Positions 46,708 to 57,607 of a DNA stretch of 64,000 nt are shown here, piece by piece (position 1 is the first letter of the stretch; the number at the start of each line of letters is the position of its first letter). The position numbers were made by a program, and so were the translations under genes. The DNA comes from Phaeotremella fagi (taxonomy: Eukaryota > Basidiomycota > Tremellomycetes > Tremellales > Phaeotremellaceae): the NCBI GenBank assembly GCA_001599715.1, contig BCHU01000003.1:124001-188000 (forward strand), written 5' to 3'. The notes beneath the pieces are model-generated. The model was given only the letters and a program-made list of their open reading frames with translations, had not been told where the DNA came from and made no database searches.

Positions 46708-47835
46708 CTACAACAAAACCTTTCTCAACTCTTCAGCCAAAGTGGCATGATAGTCTGCCTCACTTTCCAGTTGTTTTGAATACTCCTCGATGACCTTATT
46801 AGTGGCTGAAATAAGCTCTGCATGAACATCAGAAATGACTCCCTCGTTATTGTTTTGTTGATCGGCTCTTGTTTGTTGATCGGCACGTATCTTGTAGTGA
46901 AATATTTCTTCTCCCAGGTCAGCGGTCGACCAACGGCATTTAGTGAACTCGGCTTCCTGTTCTCTGGTGAAATTATACTGATCGCTTTTAGTGAGAGTCG
47001 GTTGATAAGAGCTGAGATATTGGTAATACTTGATGATGTTTTCGACTTGTTTTTGGTATTTCGAAGCCATGAAATGATCAAACACAGTCTTTTTATAATA
47101 GGTTGATGTCGGATCTAGAGTATTTTCACCTTTCCCACCAAACAAAGCCGCTTCCTCGGTTTCTCCAAGACGACCATCATCAAAATGTTGATTACGATTG
47201 TTAAAGATATCTTTCAACGAAAAGAGTTCTTCCTCTAAACCCTTCCAAAGAAACTTCTTCGCTTGTTCCAGTTGCTGGAGAGATACAGCTTCTGAAGTGA
47301 GACGGTCTTGGTCATTCTCCGTAAGCGTTCGTAGGTCTTTAAGCAACATAATTCTCTTGGCCAGCTTATTGTTGGGTGCCGAGGTAGCCTTCAATCCCGC
47401 AGTTAACAAAGAGGATACAAATTCTTGTTGATATTCTTCAGCATAGGCAGCAACGTTTTTTTCCGACACTTCACTGCCTGATTCTGGGTAGCCCAAGATG
47501 TGGAAGCGGCAATCTAATGAAGAAAATCTAATGTCAATAAATAGGCAGACAGCTATGATGCTGTTTGGTCTTTTGAATCTTTTAGACTCACCAAAGTTGC
47601 CATCGACTAGTGATGTGACCTTTGAGCTGAAGGTGTGGACAACCAAGCGGATCAAGTGGGCTTTGAGGCTCACGGCGACTTCACCTGTATCTGTGTTAAC
47701 TGAGATTGTTTCGTCAATAGACTTCTCCCATTCTTGGTAAGCTTTAGCGAGGGATTTGATATTCTCGTTTTCGCTACCGAGACCTTGGATGAAGTCTGAC
47801 ATGGGAATAAAACTTTGGTTTGTGACTGATGACAT
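46708..47835 (-). CDS. island-2 paralog 2 (unknown family)
   Basis: The ATG at 47835 begins MSSVTNQSFIPMSDFIQGLG, then AYQEWEKSIDETISVNTDT. A probable 78 bp intron (47514-47591, GTGAGT...TTCATTAG, phase 1) matches the intron position of its siblings. It has a length divisible by three and no stop, so the unspliced message also stays open (375 residues unspliced, 349 spliced). Exon 2 carries NNKLAKRIMLLKDLRTLTEN, LEQAKKFLWKGLEEEL, LTKSDQYNFTREQEAEF and HAELISATNKVIEEYSKQLE. The function is unknown. Confidence 0.8.
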   Translation of the reverse strand: MSSVTNQSFIPMSDFIQGLGSENENIKSLAKAYQEWEKSIDETISVNTDTGEVAVSLKAHLIRLVVHTFSSKVTSLVDGNFGESKRFKRPNSIIAVCLFIDIRFSSLDCRFHILGYPESGSEVSEKNVAAYAEEYQQEFVSSLLTAGLKATSAPNNKLAKRIMLLKDLRTLTENDQDRLTSEAVSLQQLEQAKKFLWKGLEEELFSLKDIFNNRNQHFDDGRLGETEEAALFGGKGENTLDPTSTYYKKTVFDHFMASKYQKQVENIIKYYQYLSSYQPTLTKSDQYNFTREQEAEFTKCRWSTADLGEEIFHYKIRADQQTRADQQNNNEGVISDVHAELISATNKVIEEYSKQLESEADYHATLAEELRKVLL

Positions 47836-48431
47836 CTTGTATCTGGTTTGATATGTTATTGTGCGTTTCTTGGCGGTTGTTCGGAGAAGGGTAATCGACT
47901 ATAGTTTGGACGTTAGTTTGGGAGGAAAGAGAAAAAAATCGAGAAAGTGGATTATTTCACTCAAAGACTTGATAAAGGTTTGGAAGGCTCAATCAGAAAG
48001 GAGATCCAGTTGATTTCAAATTCACTGCCGTGTTCATTGTTGTCATAGAATAATTGAAGCGTCATCTCATCAAAAGATCTATTTTCCGTTTGCCTCCATC
48101 AACACAAAACTGCCACAAACTTCAGGAGACCATTTCTCGCTCAGACTGTTTCCAGATACAAGTGAACTACACAAATTGTCTGAAACTTTCATATTCTATA
48201 CACAACATTAGACGCAAAAGGCTCTTCTATTTCCAACCTTTGGAAATGGATTACATTTACCAAAATTTCTGAAGGTTCCAACGTTTGGAGGTGCAGACAG
48301 CCTCGGTATCCGAGTTTGTCATGAAAGCTTTCTGTCGATCACAGTTTGATAATCAATAGATCAACAAAATATACATCTTCTTGCTAAAAACTTTACATTT
48401 CTGAACTACTTCTCAGTCTAACCAATTTCCA
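47836..48431. promoter_or_regulatory. island-2 paralog 2 promoter and spacer
   Basis: About 600 bp. TTGGAAGGCTCAATCAG at 47980-47996 lies 145 bp upstream of the ATG at 47835, preceded by TTCACTCAAA at 47956-47965. The remainder (48000-48431) shows no gene. Confidence 0.5.
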
Positions 48432-49630
48432 CTAATACTTTCTTAATTCCTCAGCCACTGCTGCATACTCCTCAGCTTTCTTAGCATAAGCCAAAGACAT
48501 CTCAGACCATGGCTCTGCCTGACTCTCCAACTCCATTTCATATTCTTTGATGACCATATCGGTGGCTGAAACCAATTCGGAATAAAGTTGACTCTTTCTG
48601 GATTTTTGAGATTCTTGGATTTTCTTGTAATATTCGATCATTGTTGTTTGAATCTCTTCTTCTGTACCTTCCTTTGCGATTGACCAAGGGGGAGTGGTAG
48701 GCGAAAACATCTTCGTTTGGTATCTTGTAATATCATACTTGTCGGCTTCAGAGAGTGACGGTTCGAAAGAATCAAGAGCCTTGTGGTACTTTTTGATGGC
48801 TTCGACTTGTTTCTGATATGAATTTGAGACAAAGCGGTGGAAGAAATTCCTTTTGTAAGACTTTGACTGCTGATCTAATCTGGATTCATCGATGTCTCCA
48901 AACATAGCACCCTCATCCTCATTTTCTCCGATGTTACCATCCTTTTCCATCGGAAGGTAAGTTAGAACTTCCTGGAGAGAAAGGTGATTTTCCTCAATAC
49001 CTTTACAAATGAGATCTTTGGTCTGTTCCAGTTGTGTGAGCATTGCATTTTCAGAAACTAGTAGAAGGTCGTTATGAACTATAGTCTTGAATGCCTTGAG
49101 GATCTGAACAGTTTTGGCTAGTCTATTGTTTGCAATAGAGGTAATTTGACTTCCTGGAGTCAAAAGTGAGCTTACTGTCTTCTGGTGATACTCTTTATTA
49201 TATTCAGCAAGGATGTTGTCTTGATTTTTGTAATCTTGATGTAGGGATTCAGAAATGACGCCTGCGGGAAAAAATCAAATGTTAACAGAATATGCAGATG
49301 ATACAGTAAGGTGTTTCACGGATTTTTTATCCATGTTCTACAGAATGATATGTACTTACTGCTAAACCAGACCTGTAAGGTACAGCTCCCCAAGAGTGAG
49401 TTGACCTTTTCATCGAAATCTCGTTGGACTGAATGGTTCAACTTGCCAGGTTGGAGACCCATTCTGAATTCACACGTTGCTGGGTTGACGGAAATAGTTT
49501 CGTTGATGGAATTCATCCACTGCTTGTAGGATTCAGTAAGGGATTTAATACTCTTACTATCATTTTCGCCACCAAGCCTTCGAATGAAGTCTGACATGCG
49601 AATGAAGCCTTGTTCTACGTCTGAGGACAT
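48432..49630 (-). CDS. island-2 paralog 3 (unknown family)
   Basis: The ATG at 49630 (MSSDVEQGFIRMSDFIRRLG) is followed by YKQWMNSINETISVNPATC, then a phase 1 intron near 49263-49357 and an exon with NRLAKTVQILKAFKTIVHN, LEQTKDLICKGIEENHLSL, SYKRNFFHRFVSNSYQKQVE, LSEADKYDITRYQTKMF and SELVSATDMVIKEYEMELES. It ends AEELRKY. It shares more with paralog 2 than with paralog 1, notably the MSDFI...LG opening and the AEELRK ending. The function is unknown; it is probably soluble and helical. Confidence 0.8.
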
Positions 49631-50190
49631 GGGGTATTAATGTGATATTATGTTTGGTGTTTGAAAGAGACTTGTCGAGCGTAGTGGATTAGGTTTGATT
49701 GTAGGAAAGAACGAAAAACCAAACAGGGTACGAAAAGTAATTCACTCAAAAACCCCTCCTCGACTTTTAGAAGGCTCTCAGAAAGAAAGGATGTTTATAC
49801 TGAGCTGGATTTTTTGTTTCTTACATTGTAATCGTGGAATATTCGATCCACCAGAGTTGTTTAGTCAAAGGTAATCTTTTCTCATTGCTGAAGAAGTGCC
49901 ACAGCCGTAGGATGTACGATCCACCAAATGACCCTCCTTGACATACCTTGTTTTTTTGGTACTGATTGTGAAATGTATGCCAATGATATCAACAACACCC
50001 AGATACGTTGAACGTTTAGTACCATGATTCTGGCATGCATGAAAGTACACTTATGAATTCAGTACTTCAGCAAAATGTTAGATTTTCTGGTCCATTTTGC
50101 CACGTGTTTATCAAATAAATATTTTTCCAAATCTATGAGGAATCTTTCTTCTCTCTTTTCAATATTTCAATCATAATAAATATCAAAATC
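49631..50190. promoter_or_regulatory. divergent region with island-2 paralog 3 promoter
   Basis: About 560 bp between paralog 3 (minus) and BCP1 (plus). TTAGAAGGCTCTCAG at 49767-49781 is 137 bp upstream of the paralog ATG, with TTCACTCAAA at 49741-49750. The GATCCACCA string appears twice near 49848 and 49920. No gene is seen. Confidence 0.5.
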
Positions 50191-51329
50191 ATGTCGTCAG
50201 AGCTATCAGCAGTTCCAGTGACGAGTTCAATCGCTAAATCTAAAAGGAAAAACGCACCTAAGGACGATGAAGATTCGGATGACGGCGATTCAGATAGTGA
50301 TGTTGTATGTTGAAATTCAATCATGCCAGGGTTTGGACTGATGAGATGCTGTGGTAGAGTATGATCAATGTTGATTTCGACTTTTATAACTTGAATCCAG
50401 AAGTTGATCAGTGGGTCATGTTACTTCATTGAGCTTTGCTATACTGACATGTCGTAGGATTGCTGTTAAACGACTTTTGAGACAGACCTTGTCCCACGAT
50501 GATCAGATGGTTGACGTTCATCCACTGGCCGAATTGATTTTATCGGAGGGCGTCAGGCTATCAGCGGGTAGTTCAATAAAGACTGATGGTGAAGAAGGTG
50601 ATCCATGGGGATTAGTTGCTGTAATTGATATAACGAGGTATAAGGTGAGTATTTCACTTTTCACACAAGAAGTCAATCAACTTACCGTAAGAAATAGAAC
50701 GACATAGCGTTCAAGCCATTACTAGACTATCTAATGTCCACCCTCACTCCAACCTCACCATTCCAACAAATATTGAACCCAACAAACACCTATCCAGCTC
50801 TAGTATTCTCACTAAGAATGTTGAATCTACCTTTACCACTTATCCCACCACTTTATCGAATGCTATTGGAAGAATTGACTGCTGCTGAAGGAAGAGGGGA
50901 CACTCCAGCTTTCACCGATTTCGTAATTTGGGGAAGAGGGTATCGTTTGGATGCTGGTGAGGCCATGACGGGGTTGGAAATGGATGAAGCTAGCAATGGG
51001 TGAGTTAGTTTTCTGTAATTCAGGAGGTGTTTTCTTATTTAGATGATTAGACGAAAGAAGGTCAAAGGGGCTAAAGGTCCTATGGTACAATCAGGTTCAT
51101 TCCCTTATCATCCGGAAGAGGAGTATATTGATAAGGTAAGTCATAAGCAGTTGATATCGAGGACGTTTCTAACCCCAGAAAGCTGGGTAAAGTCCATACC
51201 TACCCTCTCAAAACTGCTCCACCACGAGACGCAGAATCATTCGGTGTCGAACAATTCGGTCGACTAGTCCATGTAAAAAGAGATCAACTGAGTAAAGCTA
51301 TCGAAGAAATGCTCGAAGCATGTAAATAG
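50191..51329 (+). CDS. BCP1: Bcp1/BCCIP family protein
   Basis: Bcp1 is a nuclear protein that chaperones ribosomal protein uL14 and supports nuclear export in yeast. The ATG at 50191 leads into an acidic stretch (KDDEDSDDGDSDSDV). After introns the family core follows: MINVDFDFYNLNPEVDQIAVKRLLRQT, DPWGLVAVIDITRYK, PLLDYLMS, TDFVIWGRGYRLD, and the C-terminal GSFPYHPEEEYIDK, TYPLKTAPPRDAESFGVEQF. There are about six exons. The stop is at 51327-51329. Confidence 0.94.
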
Positions 51330-51375
51330 ATTTTGTTACCAGTACTACATTATATGCTACAAACATGTACATAGA

Positions 51376-52355
51376 TTATATCTTTTCAGCGATCTCTGTT
51401 ATTTCAGTAGTAGCAATACCAGTTTTAGCTTCGAAACGTTGTTTCATTTCCCAGTAGTTTGCATGTAATCCACATTCAGATTTCGATTTACCTTGCCATC
51501 TACCACTTCGTTCTGCAGCGTCTGTAGCGGCTGATGGATCTGGTTTAGCAGTTGAATGGACGTCACCGATTGAACGATAGCCTTGATCAAGTAGTGTATT
51601 GTATGGTACTTCTCTGATTCATCATCATCAACAACGTTCCACTAAACCTTATAAACGTAAACTCACTGGCTATCGATATATTCCTTGACCTGTTTAAAAG
51701 TCCAGTTACCCAAAGGATTGACCTTGATCAACCCCCTCTCATCTACTTCAATAACATCCATCGAAGCTCTATCAGCACCTTGACTCCGTCTTCGTCCAGT
51801 GATAACAGCTCTAACACCAAGTTCACGATAAGCTCTAGCAGCTGGTTCAACTTTGACTAAATAGTCATAAGTCGATTCATCAGTTTCCCAAAGTTTTTCA
51901 CCGTATTTAGAAGAGAATTCCGCCGTGGTGTTAACAGAAGGTGGTTTGTAGGTCGTCACTTCGACTAGATAGGTTTCTGAAGTCGTTTGAGCTAGTTCGA
52001 GGGTCTCTGGGAAATGATGAAGGGTGTCGATAAAAATCTGGGGATGATTAGTAATCTGCTGATCTGGTGCGAAGAACTACTTACCAATGGAACTAAATGA
52101 GTCTCATTTCTATCCAAAGATATCTTGGAGATCATGTCAACAGCAGCCATACCAGTTCTGTCATTGAATGTCAGCGTGGGACTCGTGAACTGGTGATACG
52201 ACTTACAAACCAAAAGCTGTTGTTTGAAATAACCCATCAAGATGATCGATTGACCAGGTTAAGATTTCCTGTGGACTTTTTCCTTCAAGCTCAGCATTTA
52301 TCTTCTTGATCTCTTCAGGAGTGTATTGAGGTGTAAGCTGATCTGAATCTGCCAT
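51376..52355 (-). CDS. MET16: phosphoadenylyl-sulfate (PAPS) reductase
   Basis: This thioredoxin-dependent enzyme reduces PAPS to sulfite in sulfate assimilation. The ATG at 52355 begins MADSDQLTPQYTPEEIKKIN. Next come ILTWSIDHLDGLFQTTAFG, IFIDTLHHFPETLELA, AVITGRRRSQGADRASM, INPLGNWTF-like VNPLGNWTFKQVKEYI and VPYNTLLDQGYRSIGD. The catalytic ECGLH motif with its Cys lies near the end (KSECGLHANYWEMKQRF). There are about four exons. It converges on BCP1 with only about 46 bp between stop codons. Confidence 0.94.
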
Positions 52356-52604
52356 TGTATACAAGAAATTGTCTATTAAAATGATGAATAAAGTAGAAAT
52401 TCAAGATAATTCCCAAAAAAATAAATACCTTTCATGAATAAGCCGGTATTTACGGCTAGTGACGGAATCAAATTATAAACCGGATTTGCACCAAGGGAAA
52501 AACCATAGGTACAGCATCTGATTGACCCTCAACCCTACCAATTTCGACAACGATTATCTCCCTCGTTTCTACATGTATCTACTTGGTTCAAAAAGTAAAA
52601 CAAC

Positions 52605-52734
52605 TGAAGGAGGTGGGATTCGAACCCACGCCCTTTCGGAATGCCGTTGGATATGAAAGAGTTCCTGCCAGGTTTGCAGGAGAACAATCCAAAAAACCTT
52701 AAGACATCGTCGTAGACCACTTGACTACCCCTCC
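52605..52734 (-). tRNA. tRNA-Leu(AAG) with a 50-base intron
   Basis: Read on the minus strand from 52734, the acceptor GGAGGGG pairs with CTCCTTC (two G-U pairs), with discriminator A at 52605. The D arm is GTC...GAC, and the anticodon stem ATGTC pairs with GGCAT. The anticodon AAG is at 52700-52698 and reads CUU/CUC leucine codons after A-to-I change. The intron is 52696-52647, in the canonical place one base 3' of the anticodon. A class II variable arm (TCCGAAAGGGC) and the T arm GTGGG-TTCGAAT-CCCAC complete it. Confidence 0.92.
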
Positions 52735-53254
52735 GTTACGTAAGACTTTGTGCGTAGTTTGGGAGTAGTTCTGGTGTCTGAGAGAGGTGTATGAGTAGTA
52801 AGAGAAGTCTGTAAGAAAGTAGCGAGACTCTGGACGATTTTGGATGAGACTTTGGATGGTGTTTTAAGAAGTTGGGGAAATGCCACTTTTCCCTGATGGG
52901 TTGTGATGTCTCGCACCAGGTACCTAGGGGCGAGGGGAACTCGAGATGACGTTAAGAGATCTGCAATGATGTATTCTTTTAAGAAACAAAGATCCCTGGA
53001 GAGGTGGATGTAGCAACAAGAGGAAACGCAGAGTATGAAATACTTGATCAATCTTAACGACATACAATTTGCCACATTGCATCGTATACAACTTAGGCGT
53101 CAACAGATTGTATTATTACCACAATTAAATCTCATTTTCATAACTCTATTTACCGTGATCATTATCTCCAAAATGTCCACGAAGAAAGTCTAAATAATAT
53201 ACCAACAGAAAAGCCAAAAGAAACCATGAAGACGACCTCACAAACAACCAAACC
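52735..53254. other. intergenic region upstream of tRNA-Leu
   Basis: About 520 bp. A minus-strand frame at 52725-53075 runs into the tRNA and is not credible as a gene. Nothing else is recognised. Confidence 0.4.
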
Positions 53255-54538
53255 CTACTGACCTCTCCATTCTCGAATAACCGCTTCTCGATCAGCATGT
53301 TCCGTCCCAAAAGAACCAGCAGTAGCAGCTACACTCCATCCATCACTCTTATGCGGAGGAACTTTTCTTTTCCCCCTAGGAGAAACGTTTTCACCAGTAA
53401 CTCCGGCAGATACAGAACCGGCCGCAGCGTCACTTTGCGAAGATGAAATAGCAGATTGCGAAATCATACCACCAGCTATGGTTGGTGCTAACCAACTCGT
53501 TCTTGGGTAACCTGGTGTATTCGTTGTTGTCGATGTTTGATGGGCCATTTCTGATGCTTCTAGAGTTGCTGAATCTACTGACATGGGTGGTGAGAAGGGT
53601 ACTAGAACCCTTTGACTTGATTGAGCGGTTTCGGGATACCATTCTTTATCTGCTCTAGCCAATGCACGGTTTCTAGGTTTCGGTTTTAGTATATGGGACT
53701 TGGTGTTTAGGGTAGAATACACTTACGATGCTGCTTTTCTACGTCTCAGCCAGAAGAATAGGATAATTAGGATGAGAAGAATGACACCGCCGAGCTGATC
53801 GATTAGCTCAAATTTGGTCATCTACAACTCACTGTTCCACCAATGATAGCCCCGAGATTTTTGGAATTACCACTAATTCCCGTCGAATCAGATCCGTTAC
53901 CACCAATAACAGAGTTGGTCGAAGTGACGCTAGAAGATGAACTAGCTACACTGGAAGAGGTATGAGAAGTGATGACCGAGCTTGAGCTTGAGCTCGAGCT
54001 CGAACTTGAAGAGCTACGTGAAGAAGACGAACTCGAAACTGAAGAAGGGGTGGAAGAAGGGGAAACAGTTGAAGAACTGTGAGTGGGTGTCAGTGACGAA
54101 GAACGTCTTCTAGTGGTAGTGGCAATGATTGACCTTGATCTCGATGAAGTAGGTTCAGTAACTGGTGTAGTTGACGCCAAAGTAATCGTGATATCACCGT
54201 TCGAACCGCTGATAGTGATACTATCAGGAGTGGATGAGGTTGTAGCTGAAGAAACCGATGATGACGAAGAAGACGTAATAACAGAATCTGAGATACTGCT
54301 AGTCACCAAGTTTACTTTGAGTGCGTTAGTTTTGGACCCTTGGAGGTAAAACAAACGAAATCAGTCACTTACAAGATGAATCGAAAGAAACTGAAGAAGT
54401 TAGTTGAGTTGAAATATCAGAATTGGAAGCAGAATTCGATATCGACATTGAAAAAGAGTCGGAAGAACTTGAATCCAAAATTGAAGTTGAAGATGAGGCT
54501 TCAGAATCCAAACGAGCGTACCTAGTGAAAGAAACCAT
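53255..54538 (-). CDS. Ser/Thr-rich single-pass membrane protein
   Basis: The ATG at 54538 (MVSFTRYARLDSEASSSTSI) opens a long Ser/Thr region likely to be O-mannosylated, with a run of Ser near 54.0 kb. A transmembrane helix (LGGVILLILIILFFWL) and stop-transfer RRRK follow, then a cytosolic tail with PRGKRKVPPHKSDGWSVAA, ending REWRGQ at 53255. This layout is like Mid2/Wsc wall-stress sensors, but no WSC Cys domain is present and no clear N-terminal signal peptide is visible in my model. There are about five exons; one intron, near 54.34 kb, would be only 34 bp. Confidence 0.7.
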
Positions 54539-55156
54539 CTTTTATTCGAAATAACCGTAAAGGAATCTTGAGTGAGTTGGGGTTGTTGATAGTTAGTAAG
54601 AAGAAAGAAAAAGATCCTCCTCTATCGTTCTGTTAGTTTATAACTGATGCATTTTTTTCATCAGTGTCCATCATCAAAACGCATGGCTTGACATAAAATG
54701 AAGTTATCAGGAGAATCATCGTACACTAAATGAAGGTTAATTCAACCAAATTATCGAGATTGACCATCGGATGGAACGTGAGTTCAACGTCCATCGATCT
54801 TTTTCTCCGATATAGGATTCAAGGGTTGGATTAAATTCAATATCCAACTTATGGTGTTGGTTACACTTCTTTAGATCTTTTAGATACTCTAGATCATCAA
54901 AGTCATTACTTATTCAGGAGGAGGCGGGTTGCGTGGTTTCTCAATATTAGATTCTATGGGTACTTGATATTTGCAGCACTTATGTTTGTTGACTTTTCAA
55001 CCGGTTACTAACTGTGGCACTTGGTTAAGCACCAACGTACCTTGGTACTTCTGGTTGGACTCTATGCTCGTATGCATGGTATTAAATGCTATCCAACCTT
55101 GGAGCGAAGTACTACATAAAGATCATCAATCTTGAACCACGAACCCCTCCCAAAGA
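54539..55156. other. intergenic region
   Basis: About 620 bp between the membrane-protein ATG and the UTP6 stop, both genes on the minus strand. It should contain the membrane-protein promoter. No gene or RNA is recognised. Confidence 0.4.
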
Positions 55157-57411
55157 TTACTGATCACTATCATGGGCCATCTCATCATCTGAACCCTCCT
55201 CAGCGCTATCGTCTTCTTCCTCACTATCCATCTCCTGATCTTCCTCCTCAACCACACCAGTCTCCTCGCCCCCCTCCCCCCTCTCAACATCATCCAACAA
55301 TCTCATCCAACCACTCTCCAACCCCCTAGAATCCCGGACCAACAATTTAAATCCCTCAACAACGTCCACAGCCTCTCGTCCACCCCCATTCTTCAACAAC
55401 CATCCCGCCCAATTCAATCCCAGTTCAACACGTTCCTCATCACCCTTCAAAACACTTTTCCAATCTTCCACTATCCTTTCCAACACCTTTTTCTCGTTTA
55501 GACTATCGGTAACAGAATTGAAAGCTATAGAATAGAAATTCGACGTCGGTGTGTATTTCAATTTGATGTCTGATAAGATTTTAACAGGGTTGTTACCGAG
55601 ATTGAAGATGAAATATTGTGATAACATTGTGGAATGTAGATTCGGGAATGAACCTTGCCTTAAACTATTTTTCAAGATTTCTGGCCATATCCTGTCCATC
55701 TCATCATGTCGTTTAGCGTTTCGGTATTGGACATAATCTATCCAAACTTTCACCACATGGTCTTCGTCATCACTGGCTGAGCTTGCTTTTCGAGTGGATT
55801 CAAATGCTGATCGTACCTTATCGAAATCGTCGATTTCAAGTTCAGCAGCGAATAATCTACGTTGGAGATCGAAATGATTTGGATATTGTGAAGCATGTTT
55901 TCTGGTTGTTTCGATGGATGGGGATGACGAATCGAGATGTAAACAGAGTAGTTCAGCTGGTGGGTTAAGATTGGGTTTAGTCAAACTCGCCAAAATTGAT
56001 GACAAAAAGTCTCGCTGGAAGACGTTGGTTAGTCACTTGATGTGATGTGAATCACCAAACTCACAAGAGAATCCTTTTGGTCCAAAGAATCAATCTGTTC
56101 AATCAACCATCTCCCAGCTGCCAATGACCAATCCCCATCTTTCTTCTTGGCAGATTCCCTAATACCTTTCCCTATTTTCCCGAATTCCTCGACTAATCCA
56201 ATTCCATCCAGTACAACGCCTCCCACATCTTTGACATCTGAGTTGTAAGGACGATCGTATAAACCTTTGGTCAAAAACAACAATTTAGCTTGATTATTCT
56301 CTGACTTTTCCAATTCGTTGTAGATAATTTGTTGAGCGGTAGATCGTAAAGGACTGGGATAGATCCTCAGAAGATTTAAAAGACTTTTCCTGAATTCCAA
56401 ACCCTCGTTGGAAGATAAAGCAATCCCTTCCAAAGCAGAAGTCAAAGCTTGAACGACAAGTTCACCTTTCAAAATAGATTTCCTAGCTTCTTCACCATCA
56501 TCACCAAACGACCCTTCACCTCCAATGACCTCTTCACCAACGTCCTCCCCATCATTACCATTTTTGATACCTAAAATTTTCCATCTTCGACGTAAAGCCT
56601 CCACCCAACCTAATTCAAGTTTAACATATTCCCTCCATAAATCTTCTGATTTAGGTAACAACCTTAATCCCAACAACAGAGTCGTTCTTGCAGGTGCTGT
56701 ACCTTCAATTGAAAATTCCTCTTCTCTCGTTGAAGTTGAAGATGGAAGTTGAAGTGATGAGGTTGAAGGGATTGAGCCTCTTGGGAAAGGTGAATTTGGA
56801 TGGAGGTGGTGGTAAGATGATAAAAGATACAGTGTTGATGATAGAGGATGATGTTGAAGCGCACTAAATCATGTTCCATCAGTTCACGGTTAATGAAAAC
56901 CGTAGAAATACTAACCTAGTTAATCCTTTTGCGACAATCTTCCTCATGCCCTCCCGACTGGCATATTCAACATAAGCCAACCAAACAGCCAAATCAGCAG
57001 GGAATTTAACAGTAGCTCGTTTAAGTATATACATCGTTCGTCGTGGTAAAGAATAAGTAGAAGCAGAAGGTGGAGGTGGGTTCAAGTCGTATTCTAATTT
57101 GTTGTCAATGAAATGTTGAAGAAAATTAACCTACTTAATCGTTTCCATCGAACCCGTCTCAATTTTTCCAAGTTAATCTCGTATTCCGCATATTTAAAGA
57201 AATCTTCTTTCCTGACTACTCTCTTGACTAGAGCCATCTCAAGCTGAGTCCTTCTTTTGGTGATTTGGTCGATCTCATGCTGGACAAATGGTCAGCGGAT
57301 GATTCTCAGGCTTCCGTCGAGGATGATGCTCACTTTGGTAAACAGCCCTTTCTCGTGTAGATCCTTGAGTTCTGGAAGAGTCCCTTCTAGTTGGAACTGT
57401 ACTTTCTCCAT
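55157..57411 (-). CDS. UTP6: Utp6, U3 snoRNA-associated SSU processome protein
   Basis: Utp6 is part of the UtpB complex of the small-subunit processome. The ATG at 57411 begins MEKVQFQLEGTLPELKDLHE, then HEIDQITKRRTQLEMALVKR and YAEYEINLEKLRRVRWKRL, the typical Utp6 N-terminus. HAT-type repeats follow (RRTMYILKRATVKFPADLAVWLAYVEYAS, PKSEDLWREYVKLELGWVEAL, HVVKVWIDYVQYRN). The C-terminus is acidic (DQEMDSEEEDDSAEEGSDDE). There are about six exons. The promoter is shared with the plus-strand gene at 57608. Confidence 0.93.
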
Positions 57412-57607
57412 CGCTGAATAGAACAGTACTTGTAAAGGTGAAGTGAAGAGAAGTAGGTACATATTGTTGTTGGTCAAAGATTTCAGACTTTTTACATGAA
57501 ATGACGTGTCATTTTTGAATGATACAAAACACAAAAGTTGAAATGCTCAAAGATCACTCTCAAACTCTCAAAACCTAACAAAACTAAATCAAAACCAAAA
57601 TTCTGCG

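Noticed and set aside
52725..53075. 116-codon minus-strand frame running into the tRNA
   Set aside because: It overlaps the tRNA-Leu 5' end and has no domain, signal or splice context.
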